From Gemmatimonadota bacterium (GTDB lineage: Bacteria; Gemmatimonadota; Gemmatimonadetes; Gemmatimonadales; GWC2-71-9), in contig JAOTWK010000071.1 in the NCBI GenBank assembly GCA_029862935.1, forward strand, positions 1 to 11,283: a stretch of DNA of 11,283 nucleotides, written 5' to 3'. The translations under genes were made by a program, and so were the position numbers. The notes beneath the pieces are model-generated. The model was not told the DNA's origin, ran no database searches, and saw only the letters and a program-made list of their open reading frames with translations. Every line of letters begins with the position of its first letter. Position 1 is the first letter of the stretch. Shown here one piece after another: positions 6,663-11,283 of this stretch.

Positions 6663-7021
6663 GAAGCCGCAGTCATCACCGCCCAGAGCGCGTCGCTGCG
6701 CTGGTCCAGGAAACACTGGCCGAAATGCTCTCATCACAGGTCAAGGACCCGCGCGTGGGATTCGTGACGGTGACCGGTGTCTCCGTCTCGCGCGACTGCG
6801 TGCACGCCCATGTCCGCGTGAGCGTGCTCGGCGATGAGGATGAAAAGGCCAGCGCCATGGAAGGCCTGGCCAGCGCCAAGGGATACCTGCGCACGCAGCT
6901 CGCACGCACGCTGACCCTCCGCGTCGCGCCCGAACTCCATTTCATTCTGGATCGCGGGCTGGAACACGCCAAACACATCGATCGCCTGCTCAACGAGCCG
7001 ACGGGAGACGAGTCATCCTGA
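6659..7021 (+). CDS. rbfA: 30S ribosome-binding factor RbfA
   Basis: RbfA is a single KH-like-domain protein that binds the 30S subunit and helps mature the 16S rRNA 5' end; it is needed for cold adaptation in E. coli. Its 120 residues show the family order: an N-terminal RPERVAALVQETLAEML helix, VKDPRVGFVTVTGVSVSRD, a strand with VHAHVRVSVLG, the kinked helix region LASAKGYLRTQLARTL, then LRVAPELHFILDRGLEHA and IDRLLNE. The start overlaps the ylxP stop as ATGA, implying translational coupling. The TGA stop at 7019-7021 overlaps the proposed truB CTG start. RbfA and RimP act on the same assembling subunit and are encoded in the same unit here. Nothing looks truncated. Confidence 0.96.
   Translation: MRSRSHHRPERVAALVQETLAEMLSSQVKDPRVGFVTVTGVSVSRDCVHAHVRVSVLGDEDEKASAMEGLASAKGYLRTQLARTLTLRVAPELHFILDRGLEHAKHIDRLLNEPTGDESS
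7003..7007 (+). promoter_or_regulatory. Candidate Shine-Dalgarno supporting the CTG start of truB
   Basis: GGGAG at 7003-7007 is ten bases before CTG 7018. The alternative TTG at 7042 has only GGA at 7033-7035 near it. This favours initiation at the CTG that overlaps the rbfA stop. Confidence 0.4.
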
Positions 7022-7884
7022 CGGACACGACCGGATTCCTCTTGGTCGACAAGCCCGCGGGTCCGACGTCGCACGATGTGGTCGACGCCGTGCGCCGCGC
7101 CGTGGGCATCCGACGAGTCGGTCACACCGGCACCCTCGATCCGTTCGCCTCGGGACTGCTGATGCTGTTGGTGGGTCGTGCCACCCGCCTGGCACGCTAC
7201 CTCGTCGGGCTCACCAAGACCTACGTCGGCACAATCCGACTCGGCGTGCGGACCGACACAGACGACCGCACTGGAACCGTTCTAGAAACAGTCGACCGCT
7301 GGCAGAGCATCCCCACCGAGCACGTGCGGGCGGCCATGGCCTCCCTCACCGGTCACGGCGTCCAGTTGCCGCCTGCCTACTCGGCTCGGAAGACCGCCGG
7401 TGTGCCGGCGTACCGCCGGGCGCGGCGCGGCGAGGCGGTGGCGCTCGAAGCAAGAGAGATCGAGGTCAGCGCGTTCGACCTCGTCTCGCACCAGGGCTCG
7501 GCCGTCGAGTTTCACGCCGACGTGAGCAGCGGGACGTACCTTCGGGCGCTTGCCCGCGATGTCGGCGTTGAGCTCGCGTGCGGTGCGCACCTCGAGTCGC
7601 TGCGTCGGACCTCTATTGGTCCGTTCCATGTGCACGCTGCAATGGCATTCGCGGCGCTGGACCTCGGGGTGCCGTCGCTCGGTCCGCCACGTGAGGCGGT
7701 GCCGCACTTACCGACTTACGAGATCGATGACGAGGCATTCGACGCCGTGCGTCACGGCCGACCGATCGCGGCACCGCCAGACAGCGACGGCGTCATCGCC
7801 CTGGTCCGGGATCACGATTTGGTAGCCATCGCCGAGTGCCAGGAGAAGCTCCTCAAGCCCAGCGTCGTGTTGACCCGTGCCTGA
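7018..7884 (+). CDS. truB: tRNA pseudouridine(55) synthase TruB
   Basis: TruB isomerises U55 in the T-loop of most tRNAs to pseudouridine. From CTG 7018 the protein is 288 residues. The opening GFLLVDKPAGPTSHDVV (6-22) is followed by GHTGTLDPFASG, whose Asp41 is the catalytic aspartate. Then come KTYVGTIRLGVRTDTDD, QLPPAYSARKTAGVPAY and the SSGTYLRALARDVG and AHLESLRRTSIGPF motifs. A PUA-like C-terminal region reads HGRPIAAPPDSDGVIALVRD. Start choice: the first ATG, GTG or TTG codon in this part of the frame is TTG 7042, which would remove the conserved first strand (GFLL). CTG 7018 keeps it, overlaps the rbfA stop as CTGA and has GGGAG ten bases upstream. If CTG is wrong, the protein starts at 7042 with 280 residues. 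The stop lies inside the ribF start region. Confidence 0.95.
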   Translation: MTDTTGFLLVDKPAGPTSHDVVDAVRRAVGIRRVGHTGTLDPFASGLLMLLVGRATRLARYLVGLTKTYVGTIRLGVRTDTDDRTGTVLETVDRWQSIPTEHVRAAMASLTGHGVQLPPAYSARKTAGVPAYRRARRGEAVALEAREIEVSAFDLVSHQGSAVEFHADVSSGTYLRALARDVGVELACGAHLESLRRTSIGPFHVHAAMAFAALDLGVPSLGPPREAVPHLPTYEIDDEAFDAVRHGRPIAAPPDSDGVIALVRDHDLVAIAECQEKLLKPSVVLTRA

Positions 7885-8815
7885 GTCCGGAGCGCTTCCC
7901 AACGACGGCCGCGGCTCAGTCGTCACCGTCGGAACGTTCGACGGCGTGCATTTGGGGCACCGTCGCGTCATCGAAGAGATCGCCTCTCGGGCGCGCCGGT
8001 CATCATGCCGTAGCATGCTGGTGACGTTCGAGCCGCACCCAATGCAGGTCGTGAACCCGCAGGCCGCGCCGCTTCTGCTGACCGTGGCCGACGAGCGACG
8101 AGAGTTTCTTGCCCAGAGCGAGCTCGACGTCGTCGTGTTCATGGAGTTCACCCGTCAGCTCTCTCGGTTTGCCCCTGATGCGTTTGTGCACCTCCTGCTC
8201 GATCGGTTTCACATGCGGGAGCTCGTGATCGGGCACGATCACGGATTCGGCCAGGGGCGAGCCGGCAATGTCGAGTTGCTCGAACGGCTGGGCCACCAGT
8301 TGGGTTTCGTGGTCGATGTCGTGGACGTGGTGGACGTCGACGGTCAACCGGTCTCATCGACCCTCGTGCGCCGCGCCGTTGCCGGCGGAGACCTCGATAC
8401 CGCGCGCCGGCTGTTGGGTCGGCCATATTCGCTCACCGCGCCCGTCGTACGCGGCGCAACGCGCGGGCGCCAACTGGGGTTCCCCACGGTCAACGTGCGC
8501 TTGCCGGACCCGCGGAAGCTGCTCCCCCCCGACGGCGTCTATGCCGTCTGGGCCGAATGGGCCGATGGAGCGAGCGGCGGCATGATGCACCAGGGGCCAC
8601 GGCCGACCTTTGGAGACGACGCGCGTAGCATCGAAGCCCACGTTTTCGACCTCGACGTCGATCTCTACGGCAAATCCGTCAAGCTCTCGTGGGTGTCACG
8701 CTTGCGGGACGTGCAGCGGTTCTCGTCAGCGAGCGCGCTCTCTCACCAGCTCGATCGGGACTTCGCCGAGGCCAAGAGTGCGTTGACACGGTGGCGAAGC
8801 CTCAGTAGTCATTAA
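7877..8815 (+). CDS. ribF: Bifunctional riboflavin kinase / FMN adenylyltransferase
   Basis: RibF converts riboflavin to FMN and then FAD. The 312-residue protein has the N-terminal nucleotidyltransferase domain with GTFDGVHLGH (19-28), FEPHP (51-55), the GHDHGFGQGRAG loop (119-130) and SSTLVRR (160-166). The C-terminal kinase domain has RGRQLGFPTVN (196-206), PPDGVYAVW, GPRPTF (240-245) and EAHVFDLDVDLYG (253-265), with the expected kinase Glu at 253. The GTG start at 7877 overlaps truB by eight bases and places the GTFDGVHLGH motif at the usual distance. The only AGGAG nearby (7841-7845) is too far upstream, so coupling to truB is likely. A small VVD repeat (145-153) occurs in a variable strand. 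The truB-ribF pair is common; here ribF is followed by secD, not by rpsO as in many bacteria. Confidence 0.96.
   Translation: MPESGALPNDGRGSVVTVGTFDGVHLGHRRVIEEIASRARRSSCRSMLVTFEPHPMQVVNPQAAPLLLTVADERREFLAQSELDVVVFMEFTRQLSRFAPDAFVHLLLDRFHMRELVIGHDHGFGQGRAGNVELLERLGHQLGFVVDVVDVVDVDGQPVSSTLVRRAVAGGDLDTARRLLGRPYSLTAPVVRGATRGRQLGFPTVNVRLPDPRKLLPPDGVYAVWAEWADGASGGMMHQGPRPTFGDDARSIEAHVFDLDVDLYGKSVKLSWVSRLRDVQRFSSASALSHQLDRDFAEAKSALTRWRSLSSH
8783..8811 (+). promoter_or_regulatory. Weak candidate promoter for secD-secF
   Basis: A perfect -35 consensus TTGACA (8783-8788) lies in the last codons of ribF. Seventeen bases on is TAGTCA (8806-8811), a poor -10 that shares only the leading TA with consensus. 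Transcription would begin near 8818, about 20 bases before secD. The -35 is exact but the -10 is weak, so this is tentative. Confidence 0.3.
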
Positions 8816-8839
8816 CGCCTTCACTGTCACAGGCACGAC

Positions 8840-10480
8840 ATGTTCTCGACCATCCGAAGTCGTCTGATCGTCATCGCAGTGCTGGTTGCCGCGAGTGTGA
8901 TTTCGCTCGTTCCCCGAGAAATCACCATCCGGGAGCGCGGGCCAGACGGCGCGATGCGCGACACGCGGGTCAGGCGGGTACCGCTCAAGCGGGGGCTCGA
9001 TCTCCAGGGTGGCATCCACTTGGCACTCGAACTCGATCAATCGGCCGGACCGGTGGCGGATCCTGCCGATGCCATCGAGCGAGCCATGACCGTGATTCGG
9101 TCGCGCGTGGACGAGTTTGGGGTGGAGGAGCCACTCGTCCAGAAGGTCGGCGACGAGCGCATCGTGGTGGAACTGGCGGGCATTACGGATCCGGCCCGTG
9201 CCAAAGCGATCGTCGAACGCTCCGCGTTCCTCGAGTGGCGCATTACCGACATGGACAACCAGTTCAGTGACGCGATTGGGGCGATCGACCGTGCGTTGAC
9301 CGACGCCGGGGTTGAGGTGGGAACGGGGCAGGTACAGCAGACCGCCCTCGATCGGCTGCTCGGGTCCGATACCACGAGCCTCGGGCAGGACACGGCAGCC
9401 AGCGACACGACGGCGCTGCTCAATCGGCCTGGACCGCTCAGTGCCCTCTTGTTCAACGGGCAGATTCCCGGGGAGTTTCTCGTGGCCGAGGAGGACTTTC
9501 CCAAGGTCGATAGTCTGATCCGCAGCCCCGAGGTTGAACGAGCCATGCCGCGCGGGCGCGACCTGGTCTGGGCCTCGGAGCCGATATCTCAGGGCGCGCG
9601 CGCGTATCGGCCGCTCTATTCCGTAGAGCGCCGGTCCATGATCAGCGGGGCGCAGTTGCAGGATGCGCGAGCGACGATCGATCAGACGAACAACCAGGCA
9701 ATCGTCCAGTTCACGCTGAGCCGCTCGGGTGGTCGCCGATTTCGGCAGATCACCCGTGAGCACGTCAATGACTACATGGCAATCATGCTGGACGGCCGGG
9801 TGTTCCGGCAGCCCCCGGTTATCCGTAGTGAGATCGGGCGGAACGGCCAGATCGAGCTGGGGAACGCGAGCCTACAGGAGGCACAGGACCTCGCACTTGT
9901 TCTCCGGGCTGGCGCCCTCCCGGCGCCATTGGAGATCGTCGAGGAGCGGACGGTTGGACCGAGCTTGGGACGCGACTCCATCCGGCAGGGCACGCGGGCG
10001 GGGATCGTCGCGGGCGCGCTCGTGGTCCTGTTGATGCTGGCGTACTACCGCTTCGCGGGCATCTTGGCCGTCGTGGCGCTCATGTTCTACGCGTTGTTCA
10101 CTGTCGGGGGGCTGGCCAGTTTCGGGGCGACACTCACCCTTCCGGGACTCGCGGGTTTCGTCCTCTCCCTCGGGATGGCCGTAGACGCGAACGTGCTGAT
10201 CTTCGAGCGGATTCGCGAGGAAATCAAGCTGAATAAGACGCCGCGGCTGGCGGTCGATGCCGGCTTCGGGCATGCGATGCCAGCGATCATCGACGCCAAC
10301 GTCACGACCGTGATCACTGCCGCGTTCCTATTTCAGTTCGGGACCGGGCCCGTTCGGGGCTTCGCCGTGACGCTCATCGTAGGCATCATCGCGTCACTGA
10401 TCACCGCAGTGTTCGTGACCAAGACCCTTTTCCTGATCTGGCTGCAGCGGCGGACCGCGAGTAAGGAGCTGGCGATCTAA
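8840..10480 (+). CDS. secD: Protein translocase subunit SecD
   Basis: SecD is an inner-membrane partner of SecYEG that uses the proton gradient to pull exported proteins to the outer face. The 546-residue protein has a first membrane segment at about 8-24 and the P1 domain opening with LKRGLDLQGGIHLALELD (49-66). The AMTVIRSRVDEFGVEEP (82-98) and VQFTLSRSGGRRF (289-301) segments follow, with DYMAIMLDGRVFRQPPV (311-327). Five further membrane segments lie between about 383 and 535. GMAVDANVLIFERIREE (445-461) carries the conserved membrane Asp449 implicated in proton movement. A Ser/Thr/Asp-rich stretch (about 176-191) sits in the periplasmic head. ATG 8840 has only AGG at 8831-8833 as a weak ribosome binding site. 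The gap from ribF is 24 bases, and the TAA overlaps the secF ATG (TAATG). Asp449 and the membrane motifs are intact. Confidence 0.97.
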   Translation: MFSTIRSRLIVIAVLVAASVISLVPREITIRERGPDGAMRDTRVRRVPLKRGLDLQGGIHLALELDQSAGPVADPADAIERAMTVIRSRVDEFGVEEPLVQKVGDERIVVELAGITDPARAKAIVERSAFLEWRITDMDNQFSDAIGAIDRALTDAGVEVGTGQVQQTALDRLLGSDTTSLGQDTAASDTTALLNRPGPLSALLFNGQIPGEFLVAEEDFPKVDSLIRSPEVERAMPRGRDLVWASEPISQGARAYRPLYSVERRSMISGAQLQDARATIDQTNNQAIVQFTLSRSGGRRFRQITREHVNDYMAIMLDGRVFRQPPVIRSEIGRNGQIELGNASLQEAQDLALVLRAGALPAPLEIVEERTVGPSLGRDSIRQGTRAGIVAGALVVLLMLAYYRFAGILAVVALMFYALFTVGGLASFGATLTLPGLAGFVLSLGMAVDANVLIFERIREEIKLNKTPRLAVDAGFGHAMPAIIDANVTTVITAAFLFQFGTGPVRGFAVTLIVGIIASLITAVFVTKTLFLIWLQRRTASKELAI

Positions 10481-11283
10481 TGATTCGGCTCTTCGACAAC
10501 GCGCAGTTTGACGTTCTCCGGCGGTGGCGACTGGCGATGATATTTACCGTCGCATTCACCGTACCTGGTCTTGGTCTCTTTGCGGTCCGTGGGCTCAATA
10601 CGAGCATCGAGTTCACCGGTGGCACCCTGGTTGAGATCCAGGGGCGCACGCCAGAAATCACGACGGCGGCCATCAGAGCGGCTCTGAACGGGGAGGGCAT
10701 CGCTGGTGCAGAGATCCAGACGTTCGGAGCACCCAACGAGTTCGTGATCCGCGCGCGCCTCGACCCACGAGAGGATCCCGCCGACATATCAACGGAGGAG
10801 ACGGGTGACGCCGTTCGCCAGGCGCTCCTTACGGCGTTCGGAGAGGAGAACTTCGAGGTCATGCGCACGGAAGCCGTCGGCCCCAAGGTGGGAAGCGAGC
10901 TGCGTGAACGGGCAACGCTGGCACTGCTCATGGGACTTGGCGCGACGTTCCTGGTGCTGTGGTTCCGCTACGAGTGGCGCTTCGGGCTGGCGGCCGTCAT
11001 CGCAACGCTGCACGACGTCGTCGCCACCGTGGCCTTCGTCTCATACCTCAATCTGGAAGTCTCGCTGGTCGTGGTCGCGGCGCTGCTCACCATCATCGGA
11101 TATTCACTCAACGATACGATCGTGACGTTCGACCGCGTGCGGGAGAACGTGAAGAAGTCGAAGCGGAAAGACTTCTTCTACGACCTCCTGAACCGATCGA
11201 TCAACGAGACATTGCCGCGCACGGTGCTGACCTCCGGAACGACGCTCATGGCCGTCTTGGCCCTCCTCATTCTCGGAGGGAGC
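10480..11283 (+). CDS. secF: Protein translocase subunit SecF, N-terminal part (3' end outside window)
   Basis: SecF forms the SecDF complex with SecD. The frame is open to the last base, giving 268 codons out of a family length usually around 300, so most of the protein is present. It begins MIRLFDNAQFDVLRRWR with a first membrane segment at about 17-36. The periplasmic signature SIEFTGGTLVEI follows at 42-53. TEAVGPKVGSELRERA precedes the second membrane segment (about 145-161). Next come TLHDVVATVAF and GYSLNDTIVTFDRVREN (207-223), with conserved Asp212. The last visible segment is SGTTLMAVLALLILGG. The ATG overlaps the secD stop as TAATG, with AAGGAG at 10463-10468, 11 bases upstream. secD and secF are separate genes here, not a fusion. 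Confidence 0.96.
   Translation, partial: MIRLFDNAQFDVLRRWRLAMIFTVAFTVPGLGLFAVRGLNTSIEFTGGTLVEIQGRTPEITTAAIRAALNGEGIAGAEIQTFGAPNEFVIRARLDPREDPADISTEETGDAVRQALLTAFGEENFEVMRTEAVGPKVGSELRERATLALLMGLGATFLVLWFRYEWRFGLAAVIATLHDVVATVAFVSYLNLEVSLVVVAALLTIIGYSLNDTIVTFDRVRENVKKSKRKDFFYDLLNRSINETLPRTVLTSGTTLMAVLALLILGGS

Noticed and set aside
8320..8342. Tandem GTCGTGGAC-like repeat in ribF encoding VVDVVDVVD
   Set aside because: Only three short imperfect units in a variable strand between conserved RibF motifs; best explained as codon-level slippage without special function.
9594..9604. Alternating GC run (GCGCGCGCGCG) in secD
   Set aside because: Short, in frame (encoding part of QGARAY) and expected by chance in GC-rich DNA.

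Overview
This is a gene-dense, GC-rich bacterial chromosome segment with every gene on the + strand. It carries twelve coding regions: ten complete, plus a murA fragment running in from the left edge and a secF fragment running off the right edge. It is core housekeeping DNA. I see no insertion sequence, prophage, CRISPR array, tRNA or rRNA, and no stretch over 300 bases without a gene; the longest non-coding stretch is about 70 bases. The GC-rich codon use, the order rimP-nusA-ylxQ-infB-ylxP-rbfA-truB-ribF running directly into secD-secF, and a murA-pgeF pair just upstream suggest a Gemmatimonadota-like organism. That placement is inference from gene order and protein flavour, and nothing in the window proves it.

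Layout. (1) Positions 1-1454 hold the end of murA (first committed step of peptidoglycan synthesis), overlapping by four bases with pgeF (YfiH/laccase-domain peptidoglycan editing factor). (2) Positions 1451-1523 are the only real regulatory gap. A sigma70-like promoter has its -35 hexamer on the pgeF stop codon. It is followed by a strong GC hairpin and eight T's, which end seven bases before the rimP start. (3) Positions 1524-7884 form the translation and ribosome-maturation operon: rimP, nusA, ylxQ (L7Ae-like), infB, ylxP (DUF503), rbfA and truB. Genes overlap or nearly abut, apart from an 18-base rimP-nusA gap with a strong Shine-Dalgarno. (4) ribF (FAD synthesis) overlaps truB. After 24 bases come secD and secF, the proton-driven auxiliary subunits of the Sec translocon.

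How the genes work together. RimP and RbfA mature the 30S subunit, IF-2 joins the subunits at initiation, TruB makes the tRNA psi55, and NusA tunes transcription elongation and termination. RibF and SecDF are probably co-transcribed, although a consensus -35 near the end of ribF could give secDF its own promoter.

The most interesting points are regulatory. The rimP-nusA-infB operon appears to start with an mRNA leader that is almost entirely a terminator-type hairpin, a good candidate for NusA autoregulation by attenuation. rimP has no Shine-Dalgarno. truB appears to start at a non-canonical CTG codon overlapping the rbfA stop. I found no convincing novel multi-gene system.
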